Source: DMER01 sp003451645 (lineage in GTDB: Bacteria; Pseudomonadota; Alphaproteobacteria; Micropepsales; Micropepsaceae). From it: DNA of 45,153 nt. Shown piece after piece: positions 33,951 to 41,730 of this stretch. The translations under genes and the position numbers were made by a program. Every line of letters starts with the position of its first letter. Positions within the stretch are counted from its first letter, which is position 1. The notes under the pieces are model-generated. The model searched no databases. It worked only from the letters and a program-made list of their open reading frames with translations, and had not been told where the DNA came from. The stretch spans positions 1-45,153 of the forward strand of contig DALYLR010000031.1 of NCBI GenBank assembly GCA_031976175.1. The letters are read 5' to 3'.

Positions 33951-34238
33951 TTACTCCACCACCTTGGGCACTGTGAAGAACCCGTCCTCGCCCTCAGGCG
34001 CATTGCGCATCAGGCCGTCGGCATAGCCGCCATCGCTCACCACGTCTTCCCGCATCTTCAGCGACATGTGGACAACCGAGGTCATGGGCGGTACATCGCG
34101 CGTATCGATTTCTTGCAATTGCTCCACCCATTTCAGAATGCCGTTCAACTCCCGTGTCATCGGCTCCAGCCGCTCTTCCGGCACCGCAATACGCGCGAGC
34201 CGCGCCACCTTCCGTACCGTCTCCTTGTCGACCGCCAT
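33951..34238 (-). CDS. gatC: Asp-tRNA(Asn)/Glu-tRNA(Gln) amidotransferase subunit C
   Basis: GatC (95 residues) is the belt-like subunit that holds GatA and GatB together. Family features are DKETVRKVARLARIAVPEER, LNGILKWVEQLQEIDT and a C-terminal DGFFTVPKVVE. ATG 34238 is preferred over an in-frame TTG at 34256. It is the first gene of the gatCAB unit, with its promoter in the 68 bases shared with the divergent gene at 34307. Confidence 0.95.
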   Translation of the reverse strand: MAVDKETVRKVARLARIAVPEERLEPMTRELNGILKWVEQLQEIDTRDVPPMTSVVHMSLKMREDVVSDGGYADGLMRNAPEGEDGFFTVPKVVE

Positions 34239-34306
34239 CTTTCGTCCAATGCTCAAACACGATTCAGGTTAAGCAGTCCTGGTAGCAAGAGGCAGAGGCC
34301 AGCGCA

Positions 34307-34714
34307 ATGTCCAAACCGCAATTCGCAAGCCTGAGCGGGGCCTGGCAGGGCCGCTACACCTATTTCGACAGTGCCGATGGCGAAGCCTTCTCGGCCCAGC
34401 TGGTCGAACTCAGCGACACGCTGACCGGCACAACCAGCGAGACTGTGGATATGCGCGACGGCCTGACCGGGCCGAGGCAGGCGACCCTGACCGGCAGCCG
34501 AAATGGCGCGCACGTCTCATTCGTGAAGCGCTATTTGCCCGGACAGGGTCATGACCTGCCCATCAAATACACCGGCGAGGTCAATGACGACGCCACCGAG
34601 ATCGAGGGCGACTGGATCATCCCCGGCCGGACCTTCGGGCGGTTTCTGATGATCCGGGATACTGAGATGTCCGAACCATCCGTGGCGCGGGAGGCCAGCG
34701 AGGTGGTGCGATAG
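34307..34714 (+). CDS. Conserved-looking hypothetical, probably a small beta-barrel protein
   Basis: 135-residue protein I do not recognise. There is no signal peptide, membrane helix or cysteine. Alternating polar and hydrophobic strands dominate: GAWQGRYTYF near residue 11, an LTGTTSE turn, ATLTGSRNGAHVSFVKRY, PIKYTGEVNDDATEIEGDW and TFGRFLMIRD. The W.G.Y...(I)EG.W layout resembles the edge strands of small beta barrels (lipocalin-like or DUF-type), which suggests ligand binding, but this is only an impression. It is divergent from gatC and is closed by its own hairpin, so it is an independent unit. Confidence 0.7.
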   Translation: MSKPQFASLSGAWQGRYTYFDSADGEAFSAQLVELSDTLTGTTSETVDMRDGLTGPRQATLTGSRNGAHVSFVKRYLPGQGHDLPIKYTGEVNDDATEIEGDWIIPGRTFGRFLMIRDTEMSEPSVAREASEVVR

Positions 34715-34738
34715 GGGGGCGAGGCGCCCCCCATCCTT
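34714..34738 (+). terminator. Hairpin at the end of the 34307 gene
   Basis: Perfect 7-bp arms GGGGGGC (34714-34720) and GCCCCCC (34726-34732) around GAGGC, starting on the last base of the stop codon and followed by ATCCTTTA. The stem is strong but the T tract is poor. Confidence 0.5.
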
Positions 34739-34766
34739 TAGGCCGCAGCCATGAACCGGCCTGCCT

Positions 34767-36257
34767 TTATTGACCCTGACCCATACTGAAACCAGGCTCA
34801 CCATCGAAGGTATAGAGATTTTCACTCTTGACGATGTCGATCCCCTCTTGCGCCATCTTTGCCATGGACTGACCGATCATCCAGCCATTGCCTTCCATTG
34901 TGCCGTCGAACAGAAAGCGGCACCGCCAATGATCGACGCAAAACGTTTCGGGCATTCCGCCAGGCCAAACTTTCACGCCTCGGTTCGTAATCATCGAAAG
35001 CTGCTTGCCAAAGCCACTGGCCTGATGGATGCGCTCAGCCAAGACACTTGGGGACACATCCCGCGCATTCACAAAGAAGTCGACGCCGACAAGCTTTTTC
35101 ACTGACCGGCGCGCCGGGCGCGGCGGAGGAAGCGCGATCGGTTGAGCCTCGCCAGCATAGGTGACTGGCTTCAAATTGGTTGGCCGCTGCCCCAGACGCG
35201 CGATCACCGCATCTGCGAATTCCCGGGTCCCGGCTTGCCTGCTGGAATTCTGTGGGGTGTAAATATCATAGGTGTGAATGCCGTCCTCGATCGTTTTGAG
35301 CCAAGCGTTGTGGGCACATTCGGCGGCCTTGGTCTGTCCCAGATGGACCAGCATCATCACCCCGCCCAAAAACAGTCCGGAAGGATTGGCCATATTTTGT
35401 CCCGCCCGCCGCGGTGCACTGCCATGGATGGCCTCAAACATCGCGACATGCTCACCAATATTGGCGGACCCCGCAAGGCCAACCGAGCCCGCGATCTCCG
35501 CCGCCACATCCGACAGGATGTCACCATAGAGATTGGGCAAGACCAACACGTCGAACTGCTCGGGCTTATCGGCGAGCTTTGCAGCGCCGATATCGACGAT
35601 CCAGTGTTCCTTTTCAAACTCAGGATATTCGGCGCCGATCTCGTCAAACACCTTATGAAAGAGCCCGTCGGTCATCTTCATGATGTTGTCTTTGGTGAAG
35701 CACGTGACCTTCTTGCGCCCATTCCGGCGGGCATATTCGAACGCATAGCGCACCAGCCGCTCGGTGCCTGGCCGCGTGATGATTTTGAGGCATTGATAGA
35801 CGTCGTCGGTATGGCGGTGCTCGATGCCCGCATAGAGGTCTTCCTCATTTTCCCGCACAATCACGACATCCATCGAGCGATGCTTGGATGCAACAAAGGG
35901 CGTGTAGGTTAAGCACGGCCGCACATTGGCAAAGAGCCCCAGCGTCTTGCGGATGGTCACGTTAAGAGACTTAAAACCGCCTCCTTGCGGTGTCGTGATG
36001 GGCGCTTTGTAGAAGGTGCGCGTTCGCCGCAGCGATGCCCAACTTTCCGGCGCAATCCCGGAGCTGTGGCCCTTTGCATAGACCCGCTCGCCAATATCAA
36101 TGGTCTCAATGTCGAGCTTTGCGCCTGCGGCAACAAGAATGCGCAGTGACGCCTCCATGATCTCCGGTCCGATACCGTCGCCCATCGCGACCGTCACGGG
36201 GGCGGAATTGCTCTGGCGCGCGCCATTAAGTGTGTCCGCATTGACCGCTGCCGTCAT
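34767..36257 (-). CDS. icd: Isocitrate dehydrogenase with C-terminal extension (Thermus/Rickettsia type)
   Basis: 496-residue member of the isocitrate/isopropylmalate dehydrogenase family, longer than E. coli Icd by a C-terminal domain of about 140 residues (from about 345), as in Thermus and rickettsial isocitrate dehydrogenases. It oxidises isocitrate to 2-oxoglutarate. The substrate set is complete: Ser97, Asn99, Arg103 and Arg113 in KSLNVTIRKTLGLFANVRPC; the catalytic Lys is in CFTKDNIMK and metal ligands are in LYGDILSDVAAE. The coenzyme loop reads HGSAPRRAGQNMANPSG, with Arg283-Arg284 where E. coli has Lys344-Tyr345, which favours NADP over NAD (inference). AAGGAG is nine bases before ATG 36257. 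Divergent from a LysR gene. Confidence 0.9.
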   Translation of the reverse strand: MTAAVNADTLNGARQSNSAPVTVAMGDGIGPEIMEASLRILVAAGAKLDIETIDIGERVYAKGHSSGIAPESWASLRRTRTFYKAPITTPQGGGFKSLNVTIRKTLGLFANVRPCLTYTPFVASKHRSMDVVIVRENEEDLYAGIEHRHTDDVYQCLKIITRPGTERLVRYAFEYARRNGRKKVTCFTKDNIMKMTDGLFHKVFDEIGAEYPEFEKEHWIVDIGAAKLADKPEQFDVLVLPNLYGDILSDVAAEIAGSVGLAGSANIGEHVAMFEAIHGSAPRRAGQNMANPSGLFLGGVMMLVHLGQTKAAECAHNAWLKTIEDGIHTYDIYTPQNSSRQAGTREFADAVIARLGQRPTNLKPVTYAGEAQPIALPPPRPARRSVKKLVGVDFFVNARDVSPSVLAERIHQASGFGKQLSMITNRGVKVWPGGMPETFCVDHWRCRFLFDGTMEGNGWMIGQSMAKMAQEGIDIVKSENLYTFDGEPGFSMGQGQ

Positions 36258-36319
36258 GACCCTCTTCTCCTTCCATCGGGAAATACCAGATTGCCCGCGC
36301 AGTTGGGGCCTGATCTCAT

Positions 36320-36365
36320 CATTTGTAAAATTGATAGTTTTGTGCATCATCATGAGCATTTGTAA
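36320..36365. promoter_or_regulatory. Direct repeat CATTTGTAA in the icd/lysR divergent region
   Basis: CATTTGTAA occurs at 36320-36328 and 36357-36365 in the 120-base region between the divergent icd and lysR starts. The second copy ends 12 bases before the lysR start. The AT-rich stretch between them could hold both promoters. A LysR-family protein commonly binds such a region, but the repeat is short and this role is inferred. Confidence 0.4.
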
Positions 36366-36377
36366 TGGACTGGCCCG

Positions 36378-37259
36378 ATGCCCCGTACTTTGAACCTGGA
36401 TACAGGCTTGCTCAGATGCTTCGTTGCCGTCGCGGAAACCGGTTCTTTCACTGCGGCGGGCGCGCGGGTTCTGCGTTCGCAATCCGCGGTCAGTTTGCAG
36501 ATAAAGCGGCTTGAGGAGCTGTTGGAGTCACGTCTTATCGAGCGTTCGCCGCGGCACCTGGCCCTAACGCCGTCAGGAGAAACCCTGCTTGTCAGGGCGC
36601 GCGACATCTTGCGGCTCAATGACGAGGCCGTCGCGGCGGTCGACGCACCAGGCATCAGGGGGGCCGTATCCGTTGGGGTGCCTGAGGATTTCGCGACCGT
36701 CCATATGCCCGATGTGTTCGCTCAGTTCGCCCGCTCCTTCACCAAGGTCGACTTGCGCGTGACCTGTGATTTGACGCTCAATCTGCTGGCCCGCTTCAGG
36801 CGCGATGAATTCGATCTGATCCTCATCAAGCGCGAACCAGAGCAGCGGCGAAACCGGTCCAGTTTGGGCATGCGCGTCTGGCGGGAGCGGCTGGTGTGGA
36901 TATCCGGCCCTCACACCAGAATCGATCGCGGGGAAACACTCAACCTCGTCGTCTCACCTGAGCCATGTGTGTACCGCAAGCGCGCAGTTGAGGCTCTAAA
37001 AGCCAAGGGTTGGAACGCCCGCGTCGTTTATGAGTGCGCCGCATTGTCAGGGGCCCTGGCCGCGGTCCGGGCAGGGTTGGGGATCACGGTCTTGCCAAAA
37101 GGGATGGCCGAAGAAGGACTGACCATTATCGATGATGGCCGCCCATTGCCCGATCTGGACAACACGGAGATCGCCATCATTGCCAAAAGGCCCCTGTCAG
37201 CCCAAGCGGCGCGTTTGCAGGCGCATATCATCCGGCGTTTGGAAATGGCGACGATATGA
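36378..37259 (+). CDS. LysR-family transcriptional regulator
   Basis: 293-residue LysR-type regulator. The N-terminal winged helix-turn-helix is typical: LDTGLLRCFVAVAETGSFTAAG, RSQSAVSLQIKRLEELLESRLIERSPR and LTPSGETLL. The effector domain spans about residues 90-290. It is transcribed away from the isocitrate dehydrogenase gene, and divergent LysR genes often control their neighbour; its own autoregulation is likewise possible. The effector cannot be read from the sequence. Confidence 0.92.
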   Translation: MPRTLNLDTGLLRCFVAVAETGSFTAAGARVLRSQSAVSLQIKRLEELLESRLIERSPRHLALTPSGETLLVRARDILRLNDEAVAAVDAPGIRGAVSVGVPEDFATVHMPDVFAQFARSFTKVDLRVTCDLTLNLLARFRRDEFDLILIKREPEQRRNRSSLGMRVWRERLVWISGPHTRIDRGETLNLVVSPEPCVYRKRAVEALKAKGWNARVVYECAALSGALAAVRAGLGITVLPKGMAEEGLTIIDDGRPLPDLDNTEIAIIAKRPLSAQAARLQAHIIRRLEMATI

Positions 37260-37289
37260 GGTGCATTTAATTGGAATCCCGGCGGTCAT

Positions 37290-37715
37290 TCACGCCAACG
37301 CCCGAACCAGATTGGGCGTTGACCAGTTTGCAACACCGGTCCCCGCAAAGTCCCGGCCGGGTGACCAGATATCGGCTTCGGCTCTCCAGGCCAGCGCCAA
37401 GATATGATCGTCGCTCGTTAAGCCATTCCTGGAATTGACGGCATATTGAAGGAATTCGCGCGCCAAAACGATGGACTGCTGAAGCTCTTGTACGTCAACA
37501 ACGTCAATGACAGCCCCAAGTTGACCGAATGCGCCTAAAAGGTCGCGCCGTCCTAATTTGAACTCGATGACCTTGGCGGCTTCTTCTACCGCTCGAGACG
37601 TTGTGACCAGCACGCAATTGCCGAGGACGAGTCTGAGCGCTTTGGTTCGCTTGCCCCGAACGGCTGCAATCTGAACTGCAGCATCGACCACCAGTGTAGC
37701 CGATGGCTTACGCAT
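37290..37715 (-). CDS. PIN-domain protein, probable type II toxin
   Basis: 141-residue PIN-fold protein, probably a metal-dependent RNase acting as the toxin of a type II toxin-antitoxin pair. The acidic residues of the fold are all present: Asp11 in TLVVDAAVQ, Glu44/45 in SRAVEEAAKV, Asp102/103 in LTSDDHILALAWRA, and Asp122 in IWSPGRDFAGTGVANWST, the last a very typical PIN C-terminus. It overlaps the end of the upstream antitoxin gene by eight bases, so translation is coupled. The target RNA is unknown. Confidence 0.82.
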   Translation of the reverse strand: MRKPSATLVVDAAVQIAAVRGKRTKALRLVLGNCVLVTTSRAVEEAAKVIEFKLGRRDLLGAFGQLGAVIDVVDVQELQQSIVLAREFLQYAVNSRNGLTSDDHILALAWRAEADIWSPGRDFAGTGVANWSTPNLVRALA

Positions 37716-38046
37716 TACGCCGTTTCACGATCGTTCGGGTCTTAACTACTTTCGGTTTTACTTTGATCGGTGGCGCATCCATGGGCTCAAGCACACCAAA
37801 TTTTGCCAGAAGCCGGTCCTCCGCCGCCTCATCGATACCGGCTTTTAAGGCGGCAATCCGGGCGGCCTTGACCTTGCGCACAAAGTCTTTGACCTTTGCC
37901 GGATCGGCCTTTCTGAAGGGTATGAGCAACCCGATCGCGCGATCGCCCGACTGAATGCGCGTGGCGCCAGGCAAGGCCAGGATCGCCCGCTCAGACATCT
38001 TCTGCAGATCGCGAATGCTGATGTATTTCAGGCCATTTACATGCAT
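37708..38046 (-). CDS. Probable antitoxin of the PIN-domain toxin
   Basis: 112-residue protein upstream of and overlapping the PIN gene. The N-terminal half (KYISIRDLQKMSERAILALPGATRIQSGDRAIGLLIPF) resembles Phd/YefM-type DNA-binding antitoxins (strand, helix, then sgdr..gLLip), and the rest is a long charged helix (DPAKVKDFVRKVKAARIAALKAGIDEAAEDR). The final 20 residues are basic and Pro-rich (PPIKVKPKV, VKTRTIVKRR), an unusual addition. An 8-bp inverted repeat lies across the start codon, consistent with autorepression. No ribosome binding site precedes ATG 38046, so a leaderless message is possible. Confidence 0.72.
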   Translation of the reverse strand: MHVNGLKYISIRDLQKMSERAILALPGATRIQSGDRAIGLLIPFRKADPAKVKDFVRKVKAARIAALKAGIDEAAEDRLLAKFGVLEPMDAPPIKVKPKVVKTRTIVKRRNA

Positions 38047-38058
38047 CGGTATGTAAAT
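38035..38058. promoter_or_regulatory. Palindromic operator over the antitoxin start codon
   Basis: ATTTACAT (38035-38042) and ATGTAAAT (38051-38058) form a perfect 8-bp inverted repeat with an 8-base spacer that contains the antitoxin ATG (38044-38046, minus strand). Such palindromes are the usual binding sites of type II antitoxins. Binding here would block both transcription and access to the start. Confidence 0.6.
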
Positions 38059-38070
38059 CGCGGCAAGCCG

Positions 38071-38841
38071 CTAAAAGTTCACCCGCCCCGTGATCCCGCC
38101 ATCGACAATGACATTGGCGCCAGTCGTGAAGGAGGAGATGGGCGAGGCCAGAAACACCGTCATATCTGCGATCTCTTGAGGGCTGCCCATGCGGCCCAAG
38201 GGATTGCGGCGCAGTGCGCCCTTATACCGGTCGGGCATGTTTTGCTCGATCATCTCCCACACCCCGCCCTTGAAATAGATCGTGCCCGGAGAAACCACAT
38301 TCACCCGGATCTTGTGCTTGGCGTTCTCCTTGGCGAGGCCCTTGGCCAGATGAATGAGCGCGGCCTTCATCGCGCCATAGGCTTGCGGCGCTTCGGTTTC
38401 GGCTGCCGACACGGACGACACAAATACGGCCGCCGCATCGTCATGCGCCTTGGCAGCTTCGCTCAGGAATGGTTTCGCCGCCTCAAACGCCGTTGCAGCA
38501 CCCAGCACGTCAATGTTCAGGCAGGACTGCCACGCCTCCTTGGTATTGCCGATGACCAGCGCGCTGGCGTTGGAGATCAAGATGTCGATGCCGCCCAAAT
38601 CGCGTGCGGCCTGCGCGACCCAATCCGCCAAGGCCCCATGATCGCCCATGTCGACCGCCGCACCGATGGCCCGCGCGCCAGCATGTTTGAGCGCGGTGAC
38701 CACCTCCTCCACTTGCGCTGGCGTGCGTGCGCACAAGCCCACCGCCGCGCCCTCCCCCGCCAGCGTCTCGACAATCGCCCGGCCGATCCCGCGCGTGCCG
38801 CCCAAAACAAGTGCCCGTTTGCCTTTAAGCCTTATGTCCAT
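38071..38841 (-). CDS. Short-chain dehydrogenase/reductase
   Basis: 256-residue classical SDR using NAD(P)H. Cofactor motif is ALVLGGTRGIGRAI at about residue 10-23, with CAR after the second strand (LCARTPAQ), which favours NADP. NAG-like motif is ISNASAL, catalytic Tyr and Lys are in QAYGAMKAALIHLAKGL, and the catalytic Ser is in VFVSSVSAAE. The end GANVIVDGGITGRVNF is typical. GGGAGGA precedes the ATG by seven bases. The substrate is unknown. It diverges from ruvX with only 28 bases between the starts. Confidence 0.9.
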   Translation of the reverse strand: MDIRLKGKRALVLGGTRGIGRAIVETLAGEGAAVGLCARTPAQVEEVVTALKHAGARAIGAAVDMGDHGALADWVAQAARDLGGIDILISNASALVIGNTKEAWQSCLNIDVLGAATAFEAAKPFLSEAAKAHDDAAAVFVSSVSAAETEAPQAYGAMKAALIHLAKGLAKENAKHKIRVNVVSPGTIYFKGGVWEMIEQNMPDRYKGALRRNPLGRMGSPQEIADMTVFLASPISSFTTGANVIVDGGITGRVNF

Positions 38842-38869
38842 TGCATTTCCTCCCGCGACCTGTTTGCTG

Positions 38870-39337
38870 ATGGCAATGACACTAGACCTGCCCACCCTCA
38901 AGGCACAACTCGGCAAGGATCAGCGGCTTTTGGGCCTCGATCTCGGCGAGAAAACCATCGGGCTTGCGCTGTCGGATGTCTCGCTCACCATTGCCAGCCC
39001 GCTTGAGACCCTGCGCCGGAGCAAACTCGCCAAGGACCTAGAATCACTTAAGGCCCTTGCTGCAAAGCATGCCGTGGGCGGTTTGGTCTTGGGCCTGCCG
39101 CTCAACATGGACGGGACGGCAGGCCCCAGGGTTCAGGCGACGCGCGCCTTTGCAGCCAGTGTCGACAAGCTGTGGGGCATGCCCTTGGCCTTTTGGGATG
39201 AGCGCCTGTCGACAGCGGCCGTGACCCGCATGATGATCGAGGGCGACCTGTCCCGGGCACGGCGGGCCGAACTCGTCGACAAGCTTGCCGCCGCCTACAT
39301 CCTCCAAGGCGCGCTCGACCTCCTCAAGAAGTCTTGA
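38870..39337 (+). CDS. ruvX: Holliday junction resolvase-like RuvX (YqgF)
   Basis: 155-residue RNase H-fold protein of the RuvX/YqgF family, implicated in 16S rRNA 5'-end maturation and in DNA junction resolution. The family motifs are RLLGLDLGEKTIGLALSD (first acidic residue), GLVLGLPLNMDGTAGPR and FWDERLSTAAVTRMM with the catalytic acid. ATG 38870 or 38876 are both possible starts; neither has a good ribosome binding site. Confidence 0.92.
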   Translation: MAMTLDLPTLKAQLGKDQRLLGLDLGEKTIGLALSDVSLTIASPLETLRRSKLAKDLESLKALAAKHAVGGLVLGLPLNMDGTAGPRVQATRAFAASVDKLWGMPLAFWDERLSTAAVTRMMIEGDLSRARRAELVDKLAAAYILQGALDLLKKS

Positions 39338-39406
39338 CCCACGCAACGCCAATGGCGCGCTTTTGTCACGCTCCCCAAGCCAGCTGGCTTTGCGACCCTC
39401 CACCGG

Positions 39407-40750
39407 ATGAGCAAGACATTGTCGCCCGACCGTATCGCCAAATTGCCTTGGCTGCCGCCGCGCTTGCGCCCGCCAGAGCCCATTACCGTGCGCCATGAGC
39501 GTCTGCTCTGGCTCGTCGGTATCGCGGCGCTGATCGCCGAGTATGACGTTTCGTTGTTCGGCATGGCGATCAAGCAGATCCAGACGGATCTCTCCATCCC
39601 AGAGGATCAACTCACGACGACTGTCGCCATTTTCCGTCTGGGCATGATCCCGGCCCTGATGCTGGCCTATCTTGCGGACATTATCGGGCGGCGAAGCTTG
39701 TTGATGTTCACGCTGCTGGGTGCCGCCTTGTCGACCGTGGCAACTGCCTTCACCACCACCCAGGCCGAGTTCATCGCGGCACAGACCTTTGCGCGGATGT
39801 TCATTTATTGCGAGGAGCTGCTGTGCATTGTGGTGATCGCCGAAGAGTTTCCGGAGAAGGTCCGGGGCTGGGCGATTGGTGCCTTGGGCGCCCTAGGGGC
39901 TCTGGGAGCAGGCCTTGCCGCGGCCATGTTTGCGCTGATCGACGTTCTGCCCTTTGGCTGGCGGGCGCTCTATTTGTTGGGAGCAATTCCTCTCTTGTGG
40001 CTTCTCTGGGCGCGGCGCAACCTTCCCGAAACCCAGCGCTTCCGTGAGGGACTGACGGACGACGAGACCATGCTGGGGCGTTGGCTGCGGCCAGCCATTG
40101 GTTTGTTGACACATTACCCTGGAAGGCTCGGCCTGCTGATCCTAACCATTGCGCCCTATGTATTTGGCCAGGCAGCCGCGGTCATTCTGCTGACCAAGCA
40201 TTTGCAGGAGACCCACCAATGGGCGCCCTGGCAAGTCTCCGTCTTGATCATAGGCGGCGGCTTGGTGGCGGTAATCGGCAATTTCTCAGCTGGCCTGGCC
40301 TCTGACCGGCTGGGCCGGAAGAGTGTTTTGGCCTTTGGCATGCTCATGGTGACGGCAGGCTTCGCACTGTACTATGGCACCGCGTCCACGCCGGTCCTGA
40401 TCATCAGCTGGATCGTTGCGATCTTCTTTGCCTTTGTCGCAGCCTCGATTTTGGCAGCGTTGGGTGCCGAGTTGTTTCCCACCTCCTACCGCTCCGTCGC
40501 GTCGGGTATTCGGTTGCTGGCATGGTTGATGTTTGGCGGCATAGGCCTAGTCGCCGAGGGTTGGATCTTCGCAGGCGGCCTCAGCCGCCTCACTGAGGGT
40601 ACAGTGACCTTTGGCACCAACAGCCACCCGGAAGCCGTGAAACTTTTGCTGGCCTTCGTGCCCCTGGCCATTATCCCTGCGCTGTTCCTGCCGGAATCAG
40701 CCCGGCGCAGTCTAGAGGACATCGCGCCGGAAAAGCGCCGTCAGGCGTAG
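39407..40750 (+). CDS. MFS transporter
   Basis: 447-residue major facilitator superfamily carrier with about 12 hydrophobic helices. Motif A occurs after helix 2 as YLADIIGRRSLLMF and again in the second half as GLASDRLGRKSVLAF, showing the two-fold repeat of the fold. An acidic residue in the first helix (IAEYDVSLFGMAIK) and ARMFIYCEELLCIVVIAEEF in helices 4-5 resemble the sugar/metabolite-proton symporter branch. Substrate unknown. It precedes the AEC carrier by seven bases, so the two are probably cotranscribed. Confidence 0.88.
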   Translation: MSKTLSPDRIAKLPWLPPRLRPPEPITVRHERLLWLVGIAALIAEYDVSLFGMAIKQIQTDLSIPEDQLTTTVAIFRLGMIPALMLAYLADIIGRRSLLMFTLLGAALSTVATAFTTTQAEFIAAQTFARMFIYCEELLCIVVIAEEFPEKVRGWAIGALGALGALGAGLAAAMFALIDVLPFGWRALYLLGAIPLLWLLWARRNLPETQRFREGLTDDETMLGRWLRPAIGLLTHYPGRLGLLILTIAPYVFGQAAAVILLTKHLQETHQWAPWQVSVLIIGGGLVAVIGNFSAGLASDRLGRKSVLAFGMLMVTAGFALYYGTASTPVLIISWIVAIFFAFVAASILAALGAELFPTSYRSVASGIRLLAWLMFGGIGLVAEGWIFAGGLSRLTEGTVTFGTNSHPEAVKLLLAFVPLAIIPALFLPESARRSLEDIAPEKRRQA

Positions 40751-40757
40751 AGGCCTA

Positions 40758-41672
40758 ATGCTGGACTTCATTGCCTCTCTTCTGCCGGTCTTTGGGCTCA
40801 TCGTTCTGGGAGCGGTCTTGCGCCGTTTGAATTTCCCGGGGGATGCCTTTTGGGTGCCCCTGGAGAAGCTCACCTATTTCGTGCTCTTTCCAGCCCTCCT
40901 ATTTCACGCCATTGCAGGGGCGGACTTTGCTGGCGCGCCCATCGGCCGGCTTGGCTTGATTTTAGCCGCCGCTATGGTGCTCATCGCCGTCATACTCGTC
41001 GCAGCCAAGCCTGCCCTGCGAACCTCAGGTCCTGCCTTTACCAGCATCTTTCAGGGCGCGGTGCGCTGGAACTCCTTCGTAGCCCTCGCCGCCATCAGCG
41101 CACTCTATGGCAAGGAGGGGTTGACGCTTGCCGCCGTCGCGATCGCTGTGATGGTGCCCATCGCCAATGTGCTGTCGGTGTTGGCATTGACGCGCTATGC
41201 TGCCGCAGGGTCCCCATCTTGGAGCCTGATTGGCGGGCAACTCCTGCGGAACCCGCTGCTCCAGGCATGCGCCGCTGGCATCGCCGTGCAGATGCTCAGT
41301 GTCCCCGTGCCAGAGCCGGTCCTGGTAGCAGCCGACATGTTGGGCAAGGCCTCCCTTGCGTTGGGTCTCTTGGCGGTTGGCTCAAGCCTCGACCTTGCCG
41401 TCGCCCGGCTAGAGGCCGCCAATGTCGCGATCGCCTCAGTCCTCAAACTGCTGGTGAGCCCGGTCATTGTGACCCTTCTTGCCATGCCCCTGGGCTTGGG
41501 CGGCACGGCCTTCGGCTGCGCACTGATTTGCGCGAGCGTGCCCGGGGCCGCCTCCTCCTACATTCTGGCCAAGCAATTGGGCGGTGACGCGCCCTTGATG
41601 GCTGGCATTACGACCGTTCAAACCTTGGCCGCCATGCTGACCATGCCGTTGGTCCTATGGTTATTTCTGTGA
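40758..41672 (+). CDS. AEC (auxin efflux carrier) family transporter
   Basis: 304-residue membrane protein with about ten helices of the AEC/BASS-like fold. The N-terminus LPVFGLIVLGAVLRRLNF, the GAVRWNSFVALAAI segment, and the C-terminal ICASVPGAASSYILAKQLGGD-like block with TVQTLAAMLTMPLVL are characteristic. AEC proteins in bacteria export or import dicarboxylates and similar anions; the substrate here is not known. It lies seven bases after the MFS gene and before pyrB. Confidence 0.88.
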   Translation: MLDFIASLLPVFGLIVLGAVLRRLNFPGDAFWVPLEKLTYFVLFPALLFHAIAGADFAGAPIGRLGLILAAAMVLIAVILVAAKPALRTSGPAFTSIFQGAVRWNSFVALAAISALYGKEGLTLAAVAIAVMVPIANVLSVLALTRYAAAGSPSWSLIGGQLLRNPLLQACAAGIAVQMLSVPVPEPVLVAADMLGKASLALGLLAVGSSLDLAVARLEAANVAIASVLKLLVSPVIVTLLAMPLGLGGTAFGCALICASVPGAASSYILAKQLGGDAPLMAGITTVQTLAAMLTMPLVLWLFL

Positions 41673-41730
41673 GAATCTTTGAGCGATGCCTTGTGGCGGC
41701 TGCTTGATCCGCCTATACCCCGTGCCTGCA

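Noticed and set aside
37260..38070. Toxin-antitoxin locus as part of a larger mobile element
   Set aside because: No integrase, transposase, tRNA target or flanking repeats were seen; neighbours are ordinary chromosomal genes.
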